From Heyndrickxia camelliae (GTDB lineage: Bacteria; Bacillota; Bacilli; Bacillales; Bacillaceae_C), in contig NZ_PIQO01000002.1 in the NCBI RefSeq assembly GCF_002844575.1, positions 310,001 to 374,000 on the forward strand: a DNA stretch of 64,000 bases, in the 5' to 3' direction. Shown here one piece after another: positions 28,048 to 35,138 of this stretch; positions within the stretch are counted from its first letter, which is position 1; each line of letters starts with the position of its first letter. The translations under genes were made by a program, and so were the position numbers. The notes beneath the pieces are model-generated. The model ran no database searches and had not been told where the DNA came from. It saw nothing but the letters and a program-made list of their open reading frames with translations.

Positions 28048-28767
28048 TTATAAACGGTGTGGTTTGGCAATGAAGTATCCTTGAAGTAAAGGAACACCTA
28101 ACTGCTTGGCCACTACTAAATCATCATGCGTTTCAATTCCCTCTAAGACTACTACCATTTCTTTAAAACAATCAGAAACAAAATATCCAATGTTTTCTTG
28201 CTTTCCTATGGAATTAGCTAAATTATGAGAACAAGATCTATCTAATTTTGTATAATCCGGTTCAAAATGATGGATCTTTCTTATAGAAGAGTGATTGTAA
28301 GTTAAGTCGTCATAAGCGATAAAAAAGCCTTTATCTCTAAGGAAAGACAACCGATTCATAAAATGTTGGTCGTCCCAATAATGTTCTTCTTGAGAATCCT
28401 CATTGATTTCAAACACGACCTTATTCTTGATTTCCTCATAATTCCGTAAAAGCCCATTTATGAATTCAGGAAAATGTGGATGAATTACTGTGGAAGGAAA
28501 AACATTCACAAAAAGCAAATATTTATCTAAATAGCCATACGGATATTCTTTAATAGCATTGGATATGGATGCGGTGTCAAGCTCGTAAAGAACTCCCATA
28601 TTACGCGCTTCATAAAATAGTTTTAGTGGATCTGTGAACGGGTTTGTTCTAATGAATGCCTCGTAGGCAAAGGTGGTATTTTCTGAAGTATTCCAAAGAG
28701 GTTGAAACTCATTGTAAAATAAGCGGTCTTGTATTAAATGTTTGATAGTACTCTGATCTAGATCCAT
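28048..28767 (-). CDS. EAL-domain cyclic-di-GMP phosphodiesterase
   Basis: 239 residues, stand-alone cytosolic EAL domain. The signature reads YEAFIR in place of EAL. FEINEDSQEE, AYDDLTY, KLDRS and VVLEGIETHDDL line up with the metal-binding Glu, Asp pair, Lys and loop-6 Glu of active enzymes, and QGYFIAKP closes the domain. It should hydrolyse c-di-GMP, linking motility to chemotaxis in this operon. The degenerate first motif leaves room for a binding-only role. AAAGGAG precedes the ATG. First gene of the operon. Confidence 0.85.
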   Translation of the reverse strand: MDLDQSTIKHLIQDRLFYNEFQPLWNTSENTTFAYEAFIRTNPFTDPLKLFYEARNMGVLYELDTASISNAIKEYPYGYLDKYLLFVNVFPSTVIHPHFPEFINGLLRNYEEIKNKVVFEINEDSQEEHYWDDQHFMNRLSFLRDKGFFIAYDDLTYNHSSIRKIHHFEPDYTKLDRSCSHNLANSIGKQENIGYFVSDCFKEMVVVLEGIETHDDLVVAKQLGVPLLQGYFIAKPHRL

Positions 28768-29075
28768 TCTTATTTAACTCCTTTAGTAATTAGCTCTTCA
28801 AAAGTTTCCAAAACAATATGTATCTACTTAAAAATTTTCTTTGCATCAAATCTTAAGCGATAAATATGACTATTTTACTAATAATAAAGCAATACTAATA
28901 AAGTAGTTTTTTACACACAATGAAGATTATAACAATAAAAATGAAATTTTCAACATATATTGACAAAAAAACACATAAAATTTCATATTTCATATTACTT
29001 TCATCCCATTTTCGACATTTATGTGTATAATAAAATATACCTATAACACTTTTTTTACCTGAGAGTAGGGAGAAC
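28768..29075. promoter_or_regulatory. Divergent promoter region between the signalling operon and the XRE-TPR regulator
   Basis: 308 bp, very AT-rich. On the plus strand TTGACA at 28960-28965 with CATATT 18 bp on, and TATAAT at 29026-29031 nearer the gene, are candidate promoter elements. On the minus strand TTGCTT-17-TCATAT is a weaker candidate for the EAL gene. No operator was defined. Confidence 0.45.
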
Positions 29076-30425
29076 ATGAATCGACTAATACCCAGACATA
29101 ATGCAATTGGAAAAAAAATAAGAGAAGCTAGAAAATTAAAAGGAATGACATTAGAAGAATTAGCAAAAGGGATTTGCTCCTTAGGAAAAATGAGCCAAAT
29201 TGAAAATGGACATAGACCTGTTACTGCTGATGAACTAACAAAATTCAGTGAACGGCTAGGGTTCCCTATTTCACATTTCTCCGATCCTGCGATCAATGAA
29301 AAGATTAAAGAATTGGATTATATGAATCAAAAAATAGGAGACTTAATTGGGTTACGGCATTGGGCGGCAGTAAAGAGAGAACTACCTCAATTTAAAAACA
29401 AAATTGAAGAATATGAAGTATCCACAAGAATGATTGACTATTATTATTTATCGGGCATTTTTTCTTTGGAGACGAAGCTATATATAGATTCTTGTACATT
29501 TTTTAACAAGGTCCTTCAAGAATCTGATAATAAGTATAATTTAAGGCTGAAAATGAAATCCTATAACGCTTTAGCATGTATGTATTTTTCACAAAAACGA
29601 GTACCAAAGAGCATAGCCATATTGGGGAAAGCCTTAGAAATCTCAAGGGACAATCCGACTATTTTGAAGGAAGAAAGAGATAATATTTATTTTAATCTTT
29701 CCATTATTTATTTATATATTGGAGCGTTTAATCAAGCATTAAGTTATATTAACCAAGTCAACCATCATATTATCCCTCCTCTGGAAACAGATTATATCAA
29801 GCTCCTAATTCAATTTTCACATGGGGATAACGCTGATAATTTAGTAAACGAATTGCTTGTATACCGAGAAAAACTCCATCAAACGAAAGATTCAAAAGGA
29901 ATTCTACGTGGATGGGCATTAACGACTTACTCCTTAATAACTGCTCAACCAAATAAAGAACACTTCAATGAACTTAAGAGCATATTCGTAGAGGACATGA
30001 GTACCATTACCGAGCTTCCTCAGCTTCAGGAACAAGGATTAGCCATATATCAACTCACAATTCGAGCACTCTTGTCAACAAACAGCGAAGAGGATTTTAT
30101 CAAAGAACTTTTCAACATAACCAAATCCCTTGTACCTAAGGTGACGAACAATTTACTAAAAGCCAGAAATTTATATTTAGAAGGAAAATACAAAAGTCAG
30201 GTGGGCCAAGATTCAATTAATCTCTTTGAGGAGGCGCTGTCCTTACTGGAGCCAAACTATGACGGACTCCTTAAAGCAGATATTCTTTATGAAATAAGCA
30301 AGCAAAGCGAACCAGATAGTCAGGCTCCAGCTGCAATAGCATTGGAATTATACCATCAGCACCAAAAAAACAACTATCTTTTTAGTCAATTCTATGAATT
30401 GATATTGCCTTGTTTTAAATATTGA
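29076..30425 (+). CDS. XRE-family regulator with C-terminal TPR repeats (RRNPP-like)
   Basis: 449 residues. N-terminal XRE helix-turn-helix (about 10-66: IREARKLKGMTLEELAKGI, then MSQIENGHRPV). The rest is all-alpha tetratricopeptide repeats (about 80-440; for example LSIIYLYIGAFNQALSYIN), the architecture of PlcR, NprR and related peptide-sensing regulators. Members usually have a small pheromone gene downstream; none was found in the following 470 bp, so the ligand may be an unrelated peptide or encoded elsewhere. It is divergent from the EAL-to-chemoreceptor operon, which it may control (inference). AGGGAGA precedes the ATG. Confidence 0.85.
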   Translation: MNRLIPRHNAIGKKIREARKLKGMTLEELAKGICSLGKMSQIENGHRPVTADELTKFSERLGFPISHFSDPAINEKIKELDYMNQKIGDLIGLRHWAAVKRELPQFKNKIEEYEVSTRMIDYYYLSGIFSLETKLYIDSCTFFNKVLQESDNKYNLRLKMKSYNALACMYFSQKRVPKSIAILGKALEISRDNPTILKEERDNIYFNLSIIYLYIGAFNQALSYINQVNHHIIPPLETDYIKLLIQFSHGDNADNLVNELLVYREKLHQTKDSKGILRGWALTTYSLITAQPNKEHFNELKSIFVEDMSTITELPQLQEQGLAIYQLTIRALLSTNSEEDFIKELFNITKSLVPKVTNNLLKARNLYLEGKYKSQVGQDSINLFEEALSLLEPNYDGLLKADILYEISKQSEPDSQAPAAIALELYHQHQKNNYLFSQFYELILPCFKY

Positions 30426-30900
30426 GTGAGATTGATGGTTGGGATAGGGCTCTCCTCATCTCCCACTGATTTCCATATATCATTACATCAGCTGGTTTCA
30501 TTTATTCGTTAAGTGGCGATTCTTGAAATCAGCTTTCTCTATTTTCTGCTTCTACTTCGGAATAAATATTATTCTTATTGGTGGATTACGCATTATGGAC
30601 TTTTGCATTTTAATTAATGTTTTGGGGAAAAATTTCTCCGCAAAAAAAATAAAAAAGCACTTCGCAATGTAGTCTCTAGGAAGTCAAGGGAGAAACGTAA
30701 TCTATTATTTAAAGGACCATAGCAAGAAATATGAAGATGACGATGATGATTGGGAGTCATCATAAAACACAATCTAGCAAAAAAGGTAAAATGCTGGCCC
30801 CATAGTGATTTTAAATCGCTTTTGGGGCTAGCATCATGAACGGAGAATCTGGTCCCTTCCCTATTTTTATAATTCACTTAGGAATAAGGAACCTTTCCGC
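30426..30900. other. 475-bp gap with a possible gene remnant, a terminator and a repeat
   Basis: On the plus strand, frame KKALRNVVSRKSREKRNLLF (ending at a TAG near 30720) and, in the next frame, DHSKKYEDDDDDWESS (ending at the TAA at about 30763-30767) read like two halves of one basic-then-acidic protein tail broken by a frameshift. There is no start codon or ribosome site, so I do not call a gene. A terminator lies at 30791-30834 and a repeat copy at 30838-30866. Confidence 0.4.
30791..30834 (-). terminator. Terminator downstream of the Tyr/His/Gly repeat gene
   Basis: Stem ATGCTAGCCCCA / TGGGGCCAGCAT (one G-T pair) on the minus strand, followed by TTTTACCTTTTTTG. Confidence 0.75.
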
Positions 30901-31254
30901 TCATCCCTCTCGCTTATATGTTCCATGTCCGTGATGATACCCCGTGCCTGGGTGATATGTTCCATGTCCATGATGATAACCCGTACCCTGATGATAGGTT
31001 CCATGTCCATGGTGATAACCCATACCTGGATGATACGTTCCATGTCCATGGTGATAACCCGTACCTGGATGATACGTTCCGTGTCCATGGTGATAACCCG
31101 TACCTGGATGATACGTTCCATGTCCGTGATGATAGCTTGTTCCTGGTTGATAAGTCCCCTGTCCATGATGATAGCTTGTTCCTGGTTGATAAGTCCCCTG
31201 TCCGTGATGATAGTAGCCTTGATTTGGGAAATTTCCGCTCATTTGTCTTTCCAC
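30901..31254 (-). CDS. Tyr/His/Gly-rich tandem-repeat protein, possible spore-coat component
   Basis: 117 residues from a GTG at 31254 (AGGTGG 6 nt upstream); an in-frame ATG at 31278 lies inside the probable promoter and is less likely. After MSGNFPNQG come seven full 13-residue repeats of the type YHHGHGTYHPGTG and a partial one, then KREG. There is no signal peptide, no hydrophobic segment and no recognised domain. The His and Tyr content suggests metal binding or Tyr cross-linking, as in some coat proteins. CATATACTA at 31280-31288 (minus strand) fits the sigma-K -10 pattern CATANNNTA, which would place expression in the mother cell. Function is not established. Confidence 0.6.
   Translation of the reverse strand: MERQMSGNFPNQGYYHHGQGTYQPGTSYHHGQGTYQPGTSYHHGHGTYHPGTGYHHGHGTYHPGTGYHHGHGTYHPGMGYHHGHGTYHQGTGYHHGHGTYHPGTGYHHGHGTYKREG
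30911..31226. repeat. 39-bp minisatellite encoding 13-residue repeats
   Basis: About eight head-to-tail copies of a 39-bp unit (on the plus strand GATGATAACCCGTACCTGG then ATGATACGTTCCATGTCCATG). Neighbouring copies are nearly identical, so the array probably changes length by slippage or recombination. The repeat keeps five of the six frames open, which explains several spurious overlapping ORFs. Confidence 0.85.
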
Positions 31255-31279
31255 TCTTCTCCACCTCACTTTTCCCATT

Positions 31280-31288
31280 TAGTATATG
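31280..31288 (-). promoter_or_regulatory. Candidate sigma-K -10 element for the repeat-protein gene
   Basis: CATATACTA on the minus strand, 25 bp before the GTG start. No clear -35 AC was identified at the right distance, so this is tentative. Confidence 0.35.
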
Positions 31289-31401
31289 TGCCGCCAGCTA
31301 AAATGGGACTAGGTATATGCACAAGTATGTTTTCAAATTACCTTACATGTTAATAATAGTAGGTATGATCTTATCGGGCTTCTCAGGAGGGGAAATTTCA
31401 C

Positions 31402-31902
31402 GTGCTGATAGAACGTATGATTCTTGTTGCGATGTGGCTATTCGGCATTGTTGGCTTTATACTGTTTATTCCACGAAAAGATTGGCGGAGGGGCCTTTTT
31501 GCATTCTTGATGTTTCAAGCTATTATCTGGCTTTGTGATATGCCTTCGTTTCAATTTGGTTTATTAAGTGCGCCTGTCCGAGAGTTTCCAAAAGCGACAG
31601 ATCTCCCTGTTACCATTGATTATCTTTTTTACCCTGCATTATTTTCGATATTTTACGTCAATAAAAAAGTAAGGGCCAGTTTATGGTATAGTTTCGCCTA
31701 CTATTTTATTTGGATCACCGCTACCACCTTGTTTGATAGTATGCTTGAAAAATATACAGGTTTATTAGAATACAAATTATTAACATGGTATGGAATGTGG
31801 ATTTACATTGGTTTTCTCTTTTACACGAGTGAAATCTGCTGTAATTGGTTCTATAAAGATAAAAGCCATTATAAGCAGAATGAAAGAGGGGAAACTTCAT
31901 GA
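31402..31902 (+). CDS. CBO0543-family integral membrane protein (first of pair)
   Basis: 166 residues from a GTG after AGGAGGGG. Four to five hydrophobic helices (VAMWLFGIVGFILFI, AFLMFQAIIWLCD, IDYLFYPALFSIFYV, YYFIWITATTLFD, WIYIGFLFYTSE). The pattern KDWRRGLFAFLMFQ...YPALFSIFYVN...EKYTGLLEYKLLTWY is that of the CBO0543 family, common in Bacillus but of unknown function. It overlaps the next gene by 4 bp (ATGA), and the two proteins are diverged paralogues, so they may form a heteromer. Confidence 0.7.
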   Translation: MLIERMILVAMWLFGIVGFILFIPRKDWRRGLFAFLMFQAIIWLCDMPSFQFGLLSAPVREFPKATDLPVTIDYLFYPALFSIFYVNKKVRASLWYSFAYYFIWITATTLFDSMLEKYTGLLEYKLLTWYGMWIYIGFLFYTSEICCNWFYKDKSHYKQNERGETS

Positions 31903-32360
31903 GATTAGAATGGTGGATTTTGTTAGCCGTGTACATCGTAACAACAGGAATTATTTTCTTCATTCCCAAAAATAAAATTCGACTTGCAGTAGTTGCTTTT
32001 TTGTTCAAACAGGTCATCACCTTACTAATTGGTCTAGTGGTCGTGGAGTTAGGACTGCTGGAATATCCTATTCGTTTATTTGCTTCAATTAATAGGACGA
32101 GCTTCACCTTTGAATACTACGTTTTTCCAGTGGTATGTGCCGTCTTTAATGTATGGTATCCAGAGGAAAAAAGGAAACTTATTAAAATAAGTTATTATGT
32201 GATCATTACTTCTATAATGACTATCCTAGAAGTAATGATAGAAAGATACACGGCTCTCCTACAATACATCCACTGGGAATGGTATGTTTCCTGGATATCT
32301 TTGATTTGTACGTTTATTATTGCGCGTTTATTTTGTGTGTGGTTTTTTGCTAAAGAATGA
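31899..32360 (+). CDS. CBO0543-family integral membrane protein (second of pair)
   Basis: 153 residues, with the same layout as the preceding protein: WWILLAVYIVTTGIIFFIP, AVVAFLFKQVITLLIG, YYVFPVVCAVFNVWYP, and ERYTALLQYIHWEWYVSW matching EKYTGLLEYKLLTWYGMW. Its start is coupled to the stop of the first gene. A RAYT element begins 16 bp after its stop codon. Role unknown. Confidence 0.7.
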   Translation: MRLEWWILLAVYIVTTGIIFFIPKNKIRLAVVAFLFKQVITLLIGLVVVELGLLEYPIRLFASINRTSFTFEYYVFPVVCAVFNVWYPEEKRKLIKISYYVIITSIMTILEVMIERYTALLQYIHWEWYVSWISLICTFIIARLFCVWFFAKE

Positions 32361-32404
32361 ACTTGAAAACATGGGAACATGGGGACGGTTCCTACGTTCC
32401 CCCA

Positions 32405-33181
32405 CTACGCTTTAAACATAAGACCTAGAGAAACCCCAAAAATTCTCGCAGCCTGTCTTAATGAAAGTCCATCAATTTCTTTTACTTTTCTTAGTATTTC
32501 ATTTCTTTTAACTTTAGGTAAACTCTTTACTTGAGCAATTTCAATTTCTCCAAGCATTTTTTTAATTTCTACCCTTGCCTCTTCATCGGATATTCTTTTT
32601 TTATACACACTTTCATCTAAACAATTATCATTATTTTTTCTCTCATTAAATTCTTTAAATCCTACTAAAGCAATTGCAGTGTCTGCAGAAAATATCCTTA
32701 AAATATATTCACTATCTAACATGTTTTTTGGATATGAACTTTTACCATAGTATCCACAACAGCTACTCCATCTCCATTCATCAGCCTTACTCACCATTCC
32801 TGCCTTTACCGGATTTTGGTGAATATACCTTACAACGGTTAGTAGATATTTATTATTTTCAACACATTCACTTTTGAACCGATCCTGAAATAAATGCCCG
32901 GTAGTTCTGTATTTCCAGTTGTAGTATCCGACATAGCTCACTCCTATACGTTTCAAGGTAATCGACATATCTTCATTTCCTTCTTTTATCAGTAAATGTA
33001 CATGATTATTCATCAAACACCATGCATATACCGTCAATTCACATTTCACTTTGTATTTTTGAAGAATATCGAGAAACTTCACCCAGTCGTCATCATCATG
33101 AAATATTTCCTGCCTATTAGCACCTCTCCACATAATATGATAGATTCCAGTCTTACTCTTCACTCTAGCTTTACGAGGCAT
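32405..33181 (-). CDS. REP-associated tyrosine transposase (RAYT, Y1/IS200-like)
   Basis: 258 residues from the ATG at 33181 (MPRKARVKSKTGIYHIMWRG, the usual RAYT opening; an ATG three codons upstream lacks support). The Y1 HuH endonuclease domain has HVH in MNNHVHLLIKEG, and the likely catalytic Tyr in VVRYIHQNPVKAGM. GHLFQDRFKSE and WRWSSCCGYYG are family blocks. The C-terminus adds a DnaA/Trp-repressor-like helix-turn-helix (GLSLRQAARIFGVS) found in a RAYT subgroup. It should nick single-stranded REP hairpins. Both HuH His and the Tyr are intact, so it may be active. Confidence 0.87.
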   Translation of the reverse strand: MPRKARVKSKTGIYHIMWRGANRQEIFHDDDDWVKFLDILQKYKVKCELTVYAWCLMNNHVHLLIKEGNEDMSITLKRIGVSYVGYYNWKYRTTGHLFQDRFKSECVENNKYLLTVVRYIHQNPVKAGMVSKADEWRWSSCCGYYGKSSYPKNMLDSEYILRIFSADTAIALVGFKEFNERKNNDNCLDESVYKKRISDEEARVEIKKMLGEIEIAQVKSLPKVKRNEILRKVKEIDGLSLRQAARIFGVSLGLMFKA

Positions 33182-33451
33182 TGCGATCATCCATCGAATT
33201 CGTATTCCATTGGTTAATTGCCATTATAGAGTCAATAAAAGATCCGATTTTCATTTGCAATGATGGAGATGGAGCCACAATCATTTTCTGTTCCGAAGTA
33301 ACCCAATTTTGAATATACATCTCTTCAAGTATTCTTTCCTTCATTTCCCTTACATAAATATATTGCAAACAAACCATCACCATATATACCTGCCCTTTAC
33401 CTGGGCAAAGCATCCACAAGATCCTTTAATACGATGCTGGTAACTGGTCAT
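33171..33451 (-). pseudogene. Frameshifted small gene upstream of the RAYT
   Basis: AAGGAGG (33463-33469) is followed after 11 nt by ATG at 33451, which opens MTSYQHRIKGSCGCFAQVKG and stops after 24 codons at 33377. The next frame continues in protein-like style from VYMVMVCLQYIYVREMKE through EEMYIQNWV, APSPSLQMKIGSFIDSI to the stop at 33171. A single-base frameshift near 33380 best explains this. The encoded protein would be about 90 residues. I do not recognise the family. Its end overlaps the start of the RAYT gene. Confidence 0.5.
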
Positions 33452-33789
33452 TATTAAAAAAACCTCCTTATAAAAAAGATATTGATAACATGGAAAAAGT
33501 GAGTGATGTTCCAAGACACTATTGATGAAAAAAAGGAAAGAGAATGTTGTCATAGGCTAAAGTTGAGGACTTTGTAGCTTAAGAATACATATTCGACACT
33601 TAATTCTCATAACCTTTCATTTTCGACAGAAAACTCAAATAGATAAAGAACAAGTAGAAAAAAAGAGAACATTGGAACCGTCCCCATGTTAGAGATTGAA
33701 AACTTACTATTTTGATAGTAAAATATCTTCATGCCTATCATAGAATAGGACTATTTATATGCTTACATTTGTGGGCAATGGAGGGGCTA
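33191..33789. other. Region between the RAYT and LCP genes
   Basis: It holds the broken small gene (to 33451), the right inverted repeat of the RAYT element (33674-33690), and about 100 bp that must contain the LCP promoter. No clear promoter was recognised. Confidence 0.5.
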
Positions 33790-34788
33790 ATGGGAAGATC
33801 GGATAGTAAAAAAGGTAAAAAGAGGAAAAAACTTAAAATTTTTGGATATAGTATTTTAGCGATAATTGTCGTTCTTTTAGCAGTTGGTGGGTATGAGTAT
33901 TACCAGCTACAGCCTTCTAACCATTTTAAAAAGGTGCCTGTAGTAGGAACAGGAAATACTAAAGACAACAACAAAGTGGACAGTGAATTAAGTAATTCAA
34001 CTTTTAATATTTTGTTAATTGGATCAGATGAACGAAAAGGTGACAAGGCTGGTCACACAGATTCCATGATGATTGTTCATATCGATTTAAAAAAGAAAGA
34101 ATACCATGCTCTCAGTATTCCCCGTGATACAAGAGTGCATATGGATGGATATGGATATACGAAATTAACAAGTGTTCAATATATTACACAAGCTACAAAA
34201 GGAAAACAGCAGGGTGTAGAGGCTGCAGTAAAAGCTATAAGTGAATTAACAGGTATCCCTATTAATTATTATTTGGAAACTAATTATTGGGGACTACAAG
34301 GCATGGTAGATGCCGTTGGAAATGTGAATGTAGACGTACCATTTGATGTAAAACTGACTCACCCTTGGTATAAAGAAAACAAGGGCAAGACCATTACCGC
34401 GGGAACGCATAAAATGGATGGAAAAATGGTAACAGAACTAGTTCACGAACGCTATTCCTTGAATAATGGAGAATATGGAAGACAACAATTGCAGGAAGCT
34501 GCATTAAAAGGAATTGCAAAATCAGCTCTAAGTCCAAGTAATATTACGAATTTGCCTTCACTTGCCAATTCCATGTCTGACTTCCTTCTCGCAACAAACA
34601 TGACCAAATCAGATATGGCGAGCTTGGGATTAGCGGTTAAGGATATCGACTTAAATTCTATTCAATATCATCAGCTTCATGGTGAAAACAAAAAAATGTA
34701 TAATGATATTTTAAAAGCGAATGATTCAGAGGTTATTTTAGATCCACAGGAAGTTAAGGAGATTGCGAATAAGTATTTTACAGATTAA
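33790..34788 (+). CDS. LytR-CpsA-Psr (LCP) family cell-wall polymer ligase
   Basis: 332 residues from the ATG at 33790 (GGAGGGG just upstream); the longer frame from 33712 has no ribosome site. A basic N-terminus (KKGKKRKKLK) and a transmembrane helix (about 23-42) anchor an extracellular LCP domain. NILLIGSDERKGDKAGHTDSM and ALSIPRDTRVHM carry the conserved Asp and Arg residues that bind the polyprenyl pyrophosphate. ELVHERYSLNNGEYGRQQLQ is the conserved C-terminal block. It transfers teichoic acid or other glycopolymers to peptidoglycan. A single gene with its own terminator, so the polymer is not indicated. Confidence 0.9.
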   Translation: MGRSDSKKGKKRKKLKIFGYSILAIIVVLLAVGGYEYYQLQPSNHFKKVPVVGTGNTKDNNKVDSELSNSTFNILLIGSDERKGDKAGHTDSMMIVHIDLKKKEYHALSIPRDTRVHMDGYGYTKLTSVQYITQATKGKQQGVEAAVKAISELTGIPINYYLETNYWGLQGMVDAVGNVNVDVPFDVKLTHPWYKENKGKTITAGTHKMDGKMVTELVHERYSLNNGEYGRQQLQEAALKGIAKSALSPSNITNLPSLANSMSDFLLATNMTKSDMASLGLAVKDIDLNSIQYHQLHGENKKMYNDILKANDSEVILDPQEVKEIANKYFTD

Positions 34789-34806
34789 CAAAAATTATTA
34801 TAATTC

Positions 34807-34835
34807 CCCACCTATAAAAATAGGTGGGTTTATTT
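34807..34835 (+). terminator. Terminator of the LCP gene
   Basis: CCCACCTA / TAGGTGGG with a 6-nt loop, followed by TTTATTTG, 18 bp after the stop codon. Confidence 0.85.
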
Positions 34836-34985
34836 GTTAAGGTAATCAATTTCATTAGTTTAGATCATGATGACTATCCGTTTTGCTACTATTGACAAAT
34901 ATGCATTTCAATAAATCTAGGAATTACATTATTATTAATCAGACAGCAGAAACAACTGGCGCCCTGACACACCCACAACATAATT

Positions 34986-35022
34986 CATGAAAACACAGAG
35001 GCATTAACTCTGCGTTTTCATG
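34986..35022. terminator. 15-bp-stem hairpin downstream of the symporter gene
   Basis: Arms CATGAAAACACAGAG and CTCTGCGTTTTCATG with one mismatch. There is no T tract beyond the stem, so terminator function is uncertain. Confidence 0.45.
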
Positions 35023-35138
35023 CAAGGTAGGTATTCACTATGTTTTCATTCTAACCGATATTGTTAATTTTTGATTCTTGAACCTGTAAGGCGCCACTAT
35101 AGTTTCACCAATTACCCATTAGTAATTGTAATAGATGA

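Larger units (their letters stand above)
32376..33690. mobile_element. RAYT element bounded by 17-bp inverted repeats
   Basis: Perfect 17-bp inverted repeats AACATGGGGACGGTTCC at 32376-32392 and its complement at 33674-33690. The enclosed 1.3 kb carries the REP-associated tyrosine transposase at 32405-33181 and a broken small gene. The terminal core GGGACGGTTC is the core of the palindromic repeats at 36303, 43604, 47960 and 60171. Unlike classical IS elements, RAYTs are usually thought to move the short REP hairpins rather than themselves. Confidence 0.75.
34789..35138. other. 350-bp gap with two hairpins
   Basis: It holds the LCP terminator (34807-34835) and a second hairpin at 34986-35022 (arms CATGAAAACACAGAG and CTCTGCGTTTTCATG, one mismatch) that may end the symporter gene on the minus strand. 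No gene was seen. Confidence 0.6.

Noticed and set aside
30614-30877. 87-codon minus-strand ORF
   Set aside because: It has no ribosome site, crosses a terminator hairpin and a repeat, and its composition is random-looking.
30914-31353. Several long ORFs on both strands over the 39-bp repeats
   Set aside because: A 39-bp repeat without stops keeps many frames open; only the frame with a ribosome site and a repeat consensus rich in Gly, His and Tyr is retained.
31317-31538. Plus-strand ORF beginning MHKYVFKLPYMLIIVG
   Set aside because: Its first part is hydrophobic, but it has no ribosome site and overlaps the better-supported CBO0543 gene, which has AGGAGGGG.
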